The notes under the pieces were generated by a model. That model was given only the letters and a program-made list of their open reading frames with translations. It was not told where the DNA came from and searched no databases. Below, one piece after another: positions 1 through 12,600 of a stretch of DNA of 64,000 nt. Every line of letters starts with the position of its first letter. The first letter of the stretch is position 1. Source of the DNA: Charina bottae (taxonomy: Eukaryota > Chordata > Lepidosauria > Squamata > Charinaidae). The stretch is taken from assembly GCA_023362775.1 (NCBI GenBank), contig JALMGJ010000011.1:18526001-18590000 (forward strand), in the 5' to 3' direction. A program made the position numbers and the translations under genes.

Positions 1-501
1 TATTCTCTTGTCCAAGTCCAACCCTGTTTACCTTTCTAAGATCACCCAAGAATGGCTAAGAGCTGGCAGATTATAATTATTAACTTTATAAACTTTAAAC
101 TTAACTTTAAACTTTTTCAAAAAAAGCTTTTTTTTTTATACAGAGGGGCGCTTATAGAAGTAGAAAAGCAGGATATACATTTAACAACCAAATGAATGAA
201 ATGAAATGATGGATACTAAAAGTTTTGAAACGTTTTGCCTTGTTAGGAAGTCAGAAACCCATTCAGCGTTGGAGGAGGCAAAGAATTAAACCTGCACTAT
301 TGGAATGGGGTTCTATTAAGATGTTCCCCAACCACATTCCCCCCCAGATAAGTCAGAGTATGACTTATCCCATCATTCTCAGTCCTAATGGCTATTGGGA
401 GACTATGGGATACTCTGACTTACTAGGAGGGCACCAGGATGGGAAAGTCTATAGGCAGAAAGGCAGACTTTCAAAATATTGATAATAATGAATCTCCTTA
501 C
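1..501. other. ITGAL intron 5, partial
   Basis: No exon, repeat family or regulatory motif was recognised. There is a T-rich run near 130. A GTAAAC donor-like site on the minus strand near 30-35 has no convincing exon before it. Confidence 0.4.
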
Positions 502-616
502 TTTGATATCCAGTCGTTATGTTCTTGGGGTTCTGCAGTTTGGTGTCAAACAGGTAGCAGATTCCACTTACATAAAGATTTTTGTCACAGTGTTGTTCAA
601 TGCCTGGCCCACATGC
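502..616 (-). CDS. ITGAL: ITGAL exon 5 (Cys-rich linker to the I-domain)
   Basis: The acceptor CTCCTGCAG and donor A|GTAAGG bound 115 nt encoding ACGPGIEQHC, then YVSGICYLF and ending ITTGYQ. The C-x-PG...C...SG-CYLF pattern matches the segment just before the inserted I-domain. The next exon was not found in the remaining 500 bases. Confidence 0.85.
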
Positions 617-3600
617 CTGCAGGAGAGAACATTTTACTGTTCATACTGTCATCGTGAGAGTGAAAGAAACCGGAGACAAAGAAGTGGAGAGAGTTAGTGG
701 CCACACGGAAAGCAAAAGGGATGCTGGGAATCCCAGAAAGGAGATTCCAGAATAGCAATGTAGAGCATCAGCCCAGCATGGGCCACTCCTACGACCTAAA
801 GCAGGTTTCCTCAAGCCGGTACCTTTTAGGCATTTTGGGATTGTAACTCCCAGGGGAGATTCTAGGAGCTGAAGTCCCAACCCATCCAGAAGTTGACAAG
901 TTGGAGAAGTTCTGAGCTAAATTAAAGGAGTGATTTCAGCTTTGGACCCCGAGCAGAACACTAATGGATGGGACAGGCCTTCTTAGTTGTAGCCCCTTCT
1001 CTCTAGAACACGTTGCCCCCAGAAATGTCCTTGGCTTTCTCATTCCTGGTTGTCTGGAAGCTTCTGAACAGTTTTCATTTTGGAAACATTTTTGATTATT
1101 CTAATGCTTAGTGAGGATAGAGCAGCCACCAGATTTTATATTTGTTTTTGTTTATTTTGGGGGGTCCTTGGTGTTCTCTGAGCTTGCCTTCCTTCCTGCA
1201 GACCTTTTATCACCAGGCTGGAGAACATCATCAATGCAGGGGGGAGTAGGGTTTGCTGGCTCTTTATACAGTATATGGTAGCTTGTCCTATCAACCTTGA
1301 TTGGGGTATTGTTTCTTCCCTGGTTGGTTTTTGGGTGGATTCCGAGCAGAACACTCTTCTTTGATTATTCTTGTTCATCTGGTGCTTCTCTGGGTTTGGT
1401 TAGTAAGCAAGGGATGAAGAAGGATGTGTTAAAGTCTATTTGCTCTTTTCATGACCTTTTGTGATTTCCCTTCTTGAAAGGTTTGTAGATGGAACTTATT
1501 TTGGTGAGTCTATTAATTGTCAGAGCGAGGAGGAGCTGAGGAGCCTCATGACGAAGGTGAAAGAAGAAAGTGCAAAAGCTGGGTTGCAGTTAAACCTCAA
1601 AAAAACCAAGATTATGGCAACCAGCTTGATTGATCACTGGCAAATAGATGGAGAAAAAGTGGAGGCAGTGACAGACTTTGTATTTCTAGGCACAAAGATT
1701 ACTGCAGATGCTGACTGCAGCCAGGAAATCAGAAGACGTCTACTTCTTGGGAGGAGAGCAATGGCAAATCTTGATAAAATAGTTAAGAGCAGAGACATCA
1801 CACTGACAACAAAGGTCCGCATAGTTAAAGCAATGGTATTCCCTGTAGGGGCGTGGTGGCTCAGCGGGTAAGACGCCAGGCTTTTCGATCGGAAGATCGC
1901 AAGTTTGGAGGTTCGAATCCCTAGCCCTGCATGCGGAGTGAGCTCCCGCACTAGATCCAGCTCTTGCCAACCTAGCAATTTGAAAGCACGCAAATGCAAG
2001 TAGATGAATAGGTACCACTTTGGTCGGTAGGTAACAGCGTTCCGCGCGTGTCATGCGGCCACATGACTGTGGAAGCGTCTTCGGACAACGCTGGCTCTTC
2101 GGCTAACAAACGGAGATGAGCACCGGCCCCTAGAGTCGGACATGACTGCACAAATGTGCAGGGGGAACCTTTACCTTTTATTCCCTGTAGTAACCTATGG
2201 CTGCAAGAGCTGGACCATAAGGAAGGCTGAGCGAAGGAAGATAGATGCTTTTGAACTGTGGTGTTGGAGGAAAATTCTGAGAGTGCCTTGGACTGCAAGA
2301 AGATCAAACCAGTCCATACTCCAGGAAATAAAGCCAGACTGTTCACTTGAGGGAATGATATTAAAGGCAAGACTGAAGTACTTTGGCCACATAATGAGAA
2401 GACAGGATACCCTGGAGATTGATGCTAGGGAAAGTGGAAGGCAAAAGGAAGAGGGGCCGACCAAGGGCAAGATGGATGGATGATATTCTGGAGGTGACAG
2501 ACTCAACCTTAGGGGAGCTGGGGATGGCGACGGCCGACAGGAAGCTCTGGTGTGGGCTGGTCCATGAAGTCACAAAGAGTCGGAAGCGACTGAATGAATA
2601 AACAACAAATTAATTGTCAGAGTGCTGTGCCTGTAGGAATTCTCTTCCATTTGTGGCTCTGGCTTGGTCTAAGATGTCTAGTTTCCTAATTGAAATTTTG
2701 GTTGAACTCGTCGGTGTGTTGTGAAATTAAGGAGTTTTATTGTGTCTCCTGACTTTCAGTTGATGCTTGTGGATGCATTCTCTCAATTTTCTGCCTGTTG
2801 CCCCACATAGTGGTTTTCACTGTCCTTGCACTGTATGTTGTAGATGACTCCTGTGTTGTCTTCCTTGGCTGTGGGTCTTTGGGTTGCTTAGGATGCTCTG
2901 GATAGATTTTGTTGGTTTATGGGCTACCAGGATGCCTAGGGGTTGTGTGTTGGAAGCTTCAGAGATATTTTTCATATAGGGTAGGCTTATCCTTTTCACG
3001 GGTTATGCAGCTTGGGAAGTTGTTCAATGCATGGATAGAAACTTTTTGATGAAGTTACATGGGGATCCATTGTGTTGGAATATCTTATATAGATAGTCCA
3101 TTTCTGCTTTTTGGAGTTCTCGGTTATTGCAGTGTGTTTTTGCTTGTCTGTAGAGAGCTCTTAGGGGCATGGTGGCTCAGCGGGTAAGACGCCAGGCTTG
3201 TCGATCGGAAGATTGCAAGTTCAGAGGTTCGAATCCCTAGCCCCGTGTGACGGAGTGAGCTCCCGCACTAGCCCCAGGTCTTGCCAACCTAGCAATTCGA
3301 AAGCATGCAAATGCAAGTAGATAAATAGGTACCACTTTGGTGGGAAGGTAACAGCGTTCCGCGTGCGTCATGCCGGCCACATGACCGTGGAAGCGTCTTC
3401 GGACAACGCTGGCTCTTTGGCTAACAAATGGAGATGATCACCAGCCCCTAGAGTTGGACACGTCTGCACAAATGTGCGGGGGGAACCTTTACATTTTTAA
3501 AGAGCTCTTACATAGCTTCTTTTGTGTGCTGTTGGGTTGTTGCTGTGACAGTTGAGTACTTGATCGGTGTGAGTTTTGCAGTACACTTGGGTGTGTAGTT

Positions 3601-6600
3601 TGCCATTGTTTTCCCTGCTGATGAGTATGTGCAGGAAGGGTCATGTGTTGTTGTTCTCTTCCTCTCTGGTGAATCTGCTTCCATGGAAGGAATCACTGAT
3701 GGTTTTATGTGTGGTCTCTAGTTGACCTTTTTTGATCATGATGAACGTGCTGTCCACATAACTTTGGGTTGTATCTATAGGAGGACTATTGTTTCCAGAC
3801 GTTGCATCACTGTTTTTTGCTATAAATCCTGAACTGGGTGATCCTCTGGGTGTTCCTTTGATCTGTTTGTATATTTGTCCATCAAACTGGAAGTAGGTGA
3901 TGAGGGAGATGACAGTACGGTCTAAAAGTGCAGGTATTTGAATGTTTGTGTGTTCTGTTTTGTGTGAGTCCTGTTAGGTTTGGTATTGAAGATCTGGGGG
4001 AGATTGCTCTTTGAGATTCTTCACTGCTCCGAGTCATTTGTTGTTAATAATACATTAATGAACTAATTAACTGCCAAAAAAATTCCCCTGCACACGTTTG
4101 ATCAAAATATATGGAAGCTGGGTAAATATTTGTCTGCAAGAAATTCTGCCTGCATTCTAATTCATGTGTAAGGGAGGGGGCTTCACCTCAATCATCACCA
4201 AAATGTCTCTTGGCTGTCCCTGTAAGGATTCCTGGGTTCTAATGGATCTAGAGGGAAGAGACAGAGGAGCCCTTGTACAAATGGACACCATGAGCGTAAG
4301 AATTGTAACCTTATAATAAAGAGTCCTTCCATTCTGAGGCTTCTGCAGCTCACTTAAGTACAGCTGTTCTTCAAATGTTGAGTCGGGGATGAGAAGCAAT
4401 CTTAAAGATCAATCTCTGCCTGCCAGAGAGCAGTTTAAACCCCTGCCCTACCCTTAGCCCAAATTCACCCTCCCTTCCAGGGCAAACTCACAATCATCTT
4501 ATTCCCCTGCATATTGCTTGCCAGGGTCATGCCAAGGTGGGGCACCGGAGAGTTCTCTGCAAAAAAAGAGAGAGAGAAAGAGATTGATCAGTTAATGTGG
4601 AAGGAGATATTACCTAAATTTCCTCCTTATCCATAAATATTAATCTTTTAAGTGAGTTTCAGAACACTTCACCCAGCCCCTGGGTTTCTCTCTCTCTTCC
4701 CTCACTCTCCTCACATACATATAGAGGCTTTACAATGTACCCTAAAGCAGAGCTTTCCAAACTTTTCATGTTGGTGACACACTTTTTAGACATGCATCAT
4801 TTTGCGACACACTCTTACAGCAGGGCATCATTTCGCGACACACTCTTACACAAGGCAGGCACTAGGACCTGCGCGGAATCACAGCAGGTTTGGAGGCAGC
4901 AAGGCACAAGGCAGGCACTAGGACCTGCGCGGAATCCTGGCAAGGCTCGGAGGCAGCAGCAGCCGCAACACACCCAGACACTGCAGCCGACACACTAAAG
5001 TGTCGCGACACACAGTTTGGAAAGCTCTGCCCTACGATCATGATTGCAGCTCTTAGAAAAGGTGTCTGGCTGCAAAATCATGGCCTTGTTCCACCATTGT
5101 TAGCCTCCAATGGGTCTTTTATTCATGGCCCCGAAGAATGTAAAATCCTTCACTTTACCCTGGAGCGGAATGTCCTTGCAGTCTTTGCTCTTCAAATGAC
5201 ATTGGTAGACTTTGCCTGTGGAGTTCTGCTCCCCGGGAGCTCCCACGATGATCCTGGAAGGATGTAAATAGAGGATGTGGGATAATATTAATAATAAGAA
5301 GTTAATATTTTTTTCCTAAAATCCCCAACTACAATGCTACATGCTACTGTTTCTTCTCAAAACTCTTTGAAAACCAACTTGGTCCTGCATTTCTTGGAGG
5401 AGAGAAGTAAGGCAGGGAATACCATGAGCCAATCACTGCTCTCTTTCCAAATGACCAAAAAAAGTAAATTCTTTAGTCCTCTGTTCTAAGCTCCTGCAGG
5501 TCCTGGAAAAACATTCTCGTCCACCCCGCTCCATGCAAAGAAGTAAAATAAATTGCTAACCCCTACCTGCCTGTTTCCCTGTTTTCATGACAGGTTGTGT
5601 GCGTTTACCTAGTTATTTGCAAAAAATCTGAATATTTGTAATAGGGTGAAGCTGCTAGACCAGCGATCCCCAACCTTTTTGGCACCAGGGACCGGTCGTG
5701 GAAGAATTTTTTTCCATGGACCAGGTGGGCGGGGCTAGCAGGCGGAAGCCAATCGCGCGCACCGGGGGGGTGGAGTTTGCAGGCGGGAGCCAATCACGCA
5801 CACCGGGGGCAGGGTAATCACATGCACGGGGGGGCGGGGTTTGCAGGCGGGAGCCCCACGGCCCACTTCCTAACAGGCCGCGGCCCACAGGTTGGGGACC
5901 CCTGTGCTAGACTACCAAGCTGTCATTCCTCCTGTACTATATCGAAAATCCCACCGAGAGTGGTGAATGGAGCAATGCAGTACAGGAAGAATGTCCTTAA
6001 TGTTGTACCCAGCTATTTCCTCCCAAAGCATCCAACCACGTTATAACCGGCATCAGTGGCTGAAGTGGAAGAGAGAAGGCAACCGATTCTGAACAATGCC
6101 TATAGACCGGCAATGGAAACAGGATGCGGAACACTGCTGCAGGGTGGGGTGGGGGAAGCAGAAAGGTTGTGATGCAACAAGAATCCCCTCACTTTGCAAA
6201 GCTCTGCACAAAATGAAGAGAAACAAAAAGAGGTAGCTACCACCCTTTTCCACCCCCACCAAGAATGCTGTGAGATGCTTAAAAAAAAATCCCTATCCAC
6301 TAGTCTCCTGCTGAAGTGGAGGGGGAAAATGGACAGAATTTTTCTCTGTTTTGTCAATTTCACCCCCCAGATCCATCTCTGTCTCCAGGGAATAGTTGTA
6401 AGAGCTAAAACAGCCCAGATCAAGCCCAGCTGTGTTTTAAAAAGGAGTCATATGTATTTATCTGGCTAGATCTAAAAAATCTGAGCAATTGTAATGAAGA
6501 GGGAGCTTGGAAGCCAGGACACCACCTTTCCTCTTTAAGGACCTGTGAATATCATATTCTGGCAGCTGAAGCCTGGGAACTGGGAAGCAGAGTAAGGCAA

Positions 6601-9600
6601 GAGTTCCCACCCATGGAAAACGCAACTTCATCACTGCAAACAGAAATATTTTTGTTTCTCCATTTTTAGTTTCTGGATGACAGCCGGTTTGGCGTAGTGG
6701 TTAAGGCATCAGGCTAGAAACCGGGAGACCGTGAGTTCTAGTCCTGCCTTGGGCATGAAGCCAGCTGGATGACCTTGGGCCAGTCACTTTCTCTCAGCCC
6801 TAGGAAGGAGGCAATGGCAAACCACTTCTAAAAAAAACCATGCCAAGAAAACTGCAGGGACTTGTCCAGGCAGTCTCCAAGAATCTGACACGATTGAATG
6901 GTGGAGTCCTTGGTGCTCTCTGAGCCTTGTTGTTTTCTTGCAGACATTTCATTGCCAGGCTAGGCAACATCTTCAGTGCGAAAAGGGAGTGGAACTTGCT
7001 CTCTGTTTATATACCCTGGCTTGTCCTGCTTGTGTTGGTGGGGGTGTTGTTCTCTCCTTAGGAGTTCCTTGATTGGGTTGTTGTGTGCTGCTTGGTTGAT
7101 TGACTGAGTTAATAGTTCCTTGGAATAGTTCTCTTCGATTGGTACGATTGAATGGATTAAAAAAAAATGAGGAGGAGGAGGAGGAAGAGGAGATACAGCA
7201 CAATCAGGCCTGCAAGATTCTCTTTTTATAGCCAGTCTCAATAACAATAGTTTTAGCCTTTGTGTTGAATTGATCTCCTGGTCTGGTTTACCTAATGGGC
7301 TGACACTGGTGGACTGATTCCTCTGTGGGACAGAAGGTTTGGAAACATGGTTAGCCTTCTTTAAGCCAGCATAGATTTCTGCCAGCTCCTGTGCCGGGTA
7401 GCAGCACTTTGCCATGTGGAAGAGCCCAGAAGCCAGTGCATTGTGACAATGTCATTACATGGGGAAGTTGCACCATCTGAATTCCTGCCTGTCATACTGC
7501 TGTAAAGGGGAACCCTACCCTTAAGATAATAGGTATCAATTCTACTTCCTTCCTCATCCCACTGTTTGCCTTTACTCTCACTTCCTCAAAACTACAATGG
7601 TAGGAGGTAGGATATCCTAAAACAAAAAAGGGAAATGGATAAGAAATAACCACCTTCCCCCTAGCTATAAATAATACAGAAAGAGTAAACATGCCCTGAA
7701 ACAGAACAGGGTTCAAACTCAAAACTAGTAGAAGTAGCAAGCATGAATATAGGCTTTTGATTCCCAGCAAAGTATACTGTTGTCTGGGGTGGGCTGTCAT
7801 TGATTAAAGTTGGTAATGCTTTTCTCTGAACTCTTGGGCATGCAGGCCACCCAGATGTCCTCAGGAGATCAATGTGACATTTGTGACCTCGGGTGATATA
7901 CCTCTTCTGAGGAGACCTCCCTGGACCCAGCTCCTTTTGATAATTTTCATCCAGTTTCTAACCTTCCCTTCCTAGTGAATTGAGAATCAGCTAGAGAGGA
8001 GAGGATCCTAGTTGAAATGGATTTTCTGCATCCTTTTTGGTAGGAATTCGGGCCTCATTATGGGTCAGAAACAGCATTGGTTGCACTGGTTAATAACCTT
8101 CATTGGGAGTTTGATGTGGGGAAGGTGCCTCCCTTGTTCTATTAGTCTTCTTGGCAGCATGTGATACCATTAACTGGAGCGTCTGCACTGGTTTCAAAAT
8201 GGTGGGTGCCGTCAGAAGATTGAAGCTGCACACCTTTTTAATGGCTGAGCCAGAGATGCCACAGAAATCCCAAACTAGTGCTTGCAGACTGCGAGGATCT
8301 GAATGGGGCAAATCAAGTTCAGATCAAATCTCACTCAGTCAGTATTGCTCGTTGTCAACAGACATCTGGGCAACTTAGTAACAGCAGCTCCAGCAGTTAC
8401 TCTTGATGGGGTCATGCTCGGTTCACAATCTGCGGTTCTTCTTGACTCCCACTTAAACAGCTGATGGAAACTGTAGCCAGGGCAGCCTTCACCCAGCTGA
8501 AGCTGGGACACCAGTTGCAACTCTACAAGGACCAAGATGCCCTGGGGACAGTAATCCATGTCCTGATGGCCACTTGGATGGACTACCGTAACATACTCTG
8601 CCTTTGGAGATGACCCAGAAGCTACAACTGTACAAAATGCAATATATAGAGTTGTGACAAGGCAACCCTGTCAGGTTAGAATAACACATATTTTGAAATC
8701 ACTGCATTGGTTGTCAGTCAGCTTCCAAGATGCTGAAGAATCACAGCTTCACTGTAATTTTATGTTGTCAAGCATTAGAGCAGTTTTTATTGATCTGTAA
8801 GCTTATCAGGAGGGGTGTGGTGGCTCAGCGGGTAAGACGCCAGGCTTGTTGATCAAGATCGCAAGTTCAGAGGTTCGAATCCCTAGCCCCGCGTGACGGA
8901 GTGAGCTCCCGCACTAGCCCCAGCTCTTGCCAACCTAGCAATTCGAAAGCATGCAAATGCAAGTAGATGAATAGGTACCACTTTGGTGGGAAGGTAACAG
9001 CGTTCCGCGTGCGTCATGCCAGCCACATGATCGCGGAAGTGTCTTCGGACAACGCTGGCTCTTCGGCTAACAAACGGAGATGAGCACCGGCCCCTAGAGT
9101 CGGACATGACTGCACAACTGTGCAGGGGGAACCTTTACCTTTACCCAAGCTTATCAGGAGAGACAAGCAAGCACTTCTCTTCTCTTACAAGGTCAGGGCT
9201 CAGCTTATATACTGAATTGCAGTGACTTTACTGGTACAACTATAAAGTCTCAAAAGAGGCAGTGCAATTATAAAGCAACTCGGTGGCCTTCTTATCTTCA
9301 ACCACCGCTACTTCCGATGTAGAGCATCCTTGCCCTTGTAATTAACACTCTGCATGTTTTGTCCTTCCTCCAATCATTTGCTCTTGCTGCCGGGTGTTAA
9401 CTTTGCAAACACATCCCAGTGTGGGGTTCCCTACTTTACATTCATAATGTCCCCCCCCCCCATAATTAGAAGGATCCTAACCAGAAAGATTCTTCCAACT
9501 GGCAAATTTCTCCCCAAACACTTGGACTGCAGTATATTGAATCTGGAAACAAAGATGGCTACCTTGCTTCAGAGCCTTTTCCAAGCTGGAGGACCTGGTA

Positions 9601-12600
9601 CCCAAACTGCTTGCTGTGGTTCGATGAGAACAGGATTGCTGGAGAGGGATCGATGTTATACCCCAGAGATGGTGAGAGACCTGTAGAAAGAAGAGGGGCT
9701 GTCTTTATTCAAGGTAGAGAAACAAAGAATAAATGAAGTATATGTTTCTCTCTTTTCCAACAGACCGTGATCTGTATAAATATAACCATAACGTAGTCTG
9801 CATAAATTAGAAGGTGAACCTTTTCATGGCACAATAAGGCCTGATTCCTCTATGAGAACCATCTTCTTGCAAATGACATAACAGCAGGAAAGAGATATAT
9901 TTTCTCTTCTCTCCAGCCTTCCTGAGATCAGCCCTGCTTATCTTGCTATCTGGACCAGTTCAGATTCGGAAGCCGAGCTGAGTTGGCAGTTGTGTCTTGT
10001 AACAGGCCTGCATTCGCCATCATAGTATGGAGGCAGGCAGGCAGAGAGGCAAATTCAGCTCTTTCCTTCAAACCACCAGAACAGCTGGAGGAAAATTTGG
10101 GAGAGACAAATGAAAGGCCAACACCAAAGGCCCCCAGCGTGTTCTTTGTAAATGGTTGCTTCGTTCTGCTTCACATCAACATTTAAAATGGTTTTCTTTA
10201 AGTTGCACCAATGGTAGGTAAAGAGAAGTTACTGAGTTTGCTTAAACACAGTATATCAGGGTTTCTCAACCAGGGTTCAGTGAGAGGTCACTAGGGGTTC
10301 CCTGGAAGATCATGATTTATTTAAAAATTTAAATTTAAAAAATTATTTCAAATTCGGGCAACTTCACGTTAAAGAGGTAAGCTTCATTCTTTATTTTTAG
10401 TTTAAGAACACTGTGGATGCATATTTACAGGCCTACACAGGAAATGAATATAATAATTTTGTGACTTCTGGCCTATATTTGAACCTGAATGTGCAGGGGT
10501 TCTCTGAGGCCCGAAAATATTTCAAGGGTTCCTCCAGGGTCAAAAGGTTGAGAAAGGCTACATTATATTGAATAAATCATTATTGGGTGGGTTCACTTAT
10601 CATGTTAACCACAATTTGGTTACAACAAACTATATCACCAGTAAGTAAACCTTGTTTTGGCTCTGTTTGTACGACACACTAACCCACAATGAACTGAGCC
10701 ATGGTTTAATTGCCTAAACCATGGTTCATTCAACTAGGGGTAAGCATATTGAGTGAATATAGTCATTATCTTTTAGAGGAGGAGTACAGTGTGTGACAAT
10801 ATAATGCAATTTAGATGAAAAATGCACCTAGATTTTCAATGAAATAAAAAATGTTGCTTTTCAAGAGGTAAGAAAACCTATACGTTTCACATGATTTCAG
10901 TGGAAATCTGCAAAAAACAGGCCACAAGGTTATTTTTTAAAATAATGTTAATAATAATAATTATTATTTTATGAGATTTGTCCCCAAAAGTACAGGGTTC
11001 TTATTTAGAAAATTTCCTTGCCTGCTGGCTTAGCCTTTCTTATGAATCTGGAGGAAAGAAGATACTGATGTTTGAAGAAAAAAAACCCCTCTTTTCTGAA
11101 AAGATAAAGATCCTAAACATATGCTTCCTGCACATTCATATATCATGAACCCACAGTGAATATTAAAGAAAGACACCTACTAATTTAGGAATCTGTTCAA
11201 GCCTATGAAGATACTTTGTCTGAAAGGTTAAGTCACTGTGGGCGGTAGTTATTTAAAATATATACCAGAGATCTCATTAAATCATCAGAAAAAAAATTTC
11301 AGTGAGAAAATTATAAAATTATTTTTCAGTGAGAATGGAAAATCACTGACAACATAGGCCCAGTTGTGGGGAAAGAAATGTTAATCTAAGTGAAATTATT
11401 TGCCCTCTCACTACCAAAGGCAACTTTAAAATATACTATCTTGAGTCTGTCAGTACAGAAAAAGCAGTCAGGACTAGGGGGGGGGGGGGAAACCTCGAGG
11501 ATTCAGATCTTTCTACACTACCATCATTTTCACTCTCCAACCCTTCAGAATGTTTTCGGATCAAGCCATGATTGTCCTCACAAGGACCAATGTTGAAAGA
11601 CAACGACAGCACATGAGATCACCCGTACTGCTCCCTGCTAATCAAAAGTTGAGTATGAAAATCAGCATCCAGCCATCACTCCCCCCTCTTGCCCATTCAT
11701 GGTCTGTTTTATTTGGCCATCACAATCAGAGTTAAGCGGCAAAACTGACAATGCTCCATTTGTCCACTTATTTATTTATTTATCTATTTATTTATTAATT
11801 AATTAAAACTTCGGAGAAATGTCAGTATGAAAACATGGTAGCTCTGCATGGAGGGAAGAGAGCCCAGAAGCCAGGAGGCAGCATGAAGTAGGAACTTCCA
11901 CCAAGGACAAAATGGTCTACCACCACTTTATTTATTTATTTTTCAAATTTTGCCACCGCCCATCTCCCCCCAGAAGGGGGACTCTGGGCGGTTTACCACA
12001 AAGCTAAAAAGTTAAAAACAGTAAAACCATCAATGGTACATAAAATGTAAATACAAGTACAACATATAAATATAAAATAAAAAATAAAATCCAGATGGCA
12101 ATAAAAGATTGAGCTCCGTTCGTATGTATGTGAGGAACACTCTAAGGCGCCAGCCATCCCCAAGAATAACTACTCCCCTTCCCGCCCCAAGCGAGGCGGC
12201 AGAGCCAGGTCTTCAGGTTCTTCCGGAAGGTCAGGAGAGAGGGGCCTTGCCTCACCTCCGGCGGAAGAATGTTCCAGAGGGCGGGAGCCACTGCAGAGAA
12301 GGCCTTTGCTGGACAACTGAATTCAGTGTGTTTCTGCTGAACCCCAGCTGAGATGGACTGCTTCTCCAGGCTTTGGGAAGTGATGGGTTGGGAAGGGCTG
12401 GGTCTTTTACTCAGGGATGGAACTAGGGTCTGTGTTACCCGGGGCAAACATGGATTCTGCGCCCCCCCCCTGGGTTATTTTGTCATTTTGGCGCCCCCTG
12501 GGCATCATTTTGGCACCCCCCCAACGCGGTGCCCGGGGCACATGCCCCGCTTGCCCCCCCCCTAGTTGCGGCCCTGCTTTTACTTCATCAAGTACTTCCT

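Larger units (their letters stand above)
1158..4019 (-). mobile_element. Penelope-like retroelement fragment, interrupted by BovB and a SINE
   Basis: The minus strand matches, block by block, the second Penelope-like copy at 23.2-24.7 kb, which carries recognisable reverse transcriptase and GIY-YIG remnants. Frame breaks are many, so it is a dead fragment in ITGAL intron 4. It is split by a BovB LINE (1526-2608) and a SINE (3164-3500), each flanked by target-site duplications. The 3' segment includes the recurring stretch also found near 6.9 and 14.9 kb. Confidence 0.7.

Noticed and set aside
1634..2506. Minus-strand ORFs at 1.6-2.5 kb
   Set aside because: Shadows of the BovB reverse transcriptase and of the nested SINE.
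4157..4399. Possible ITGAL exon between exons 4 and 5
   Set aside because: Exon 4 joins exon 5 directly in phase and family order; this frame has no splice sites or integrin motif.
4735..5267. Plus-strand ORFs over 4.7-5.3 kb
   Set aside because: They combine a MITE with the antisense of ITGAL exon 3.
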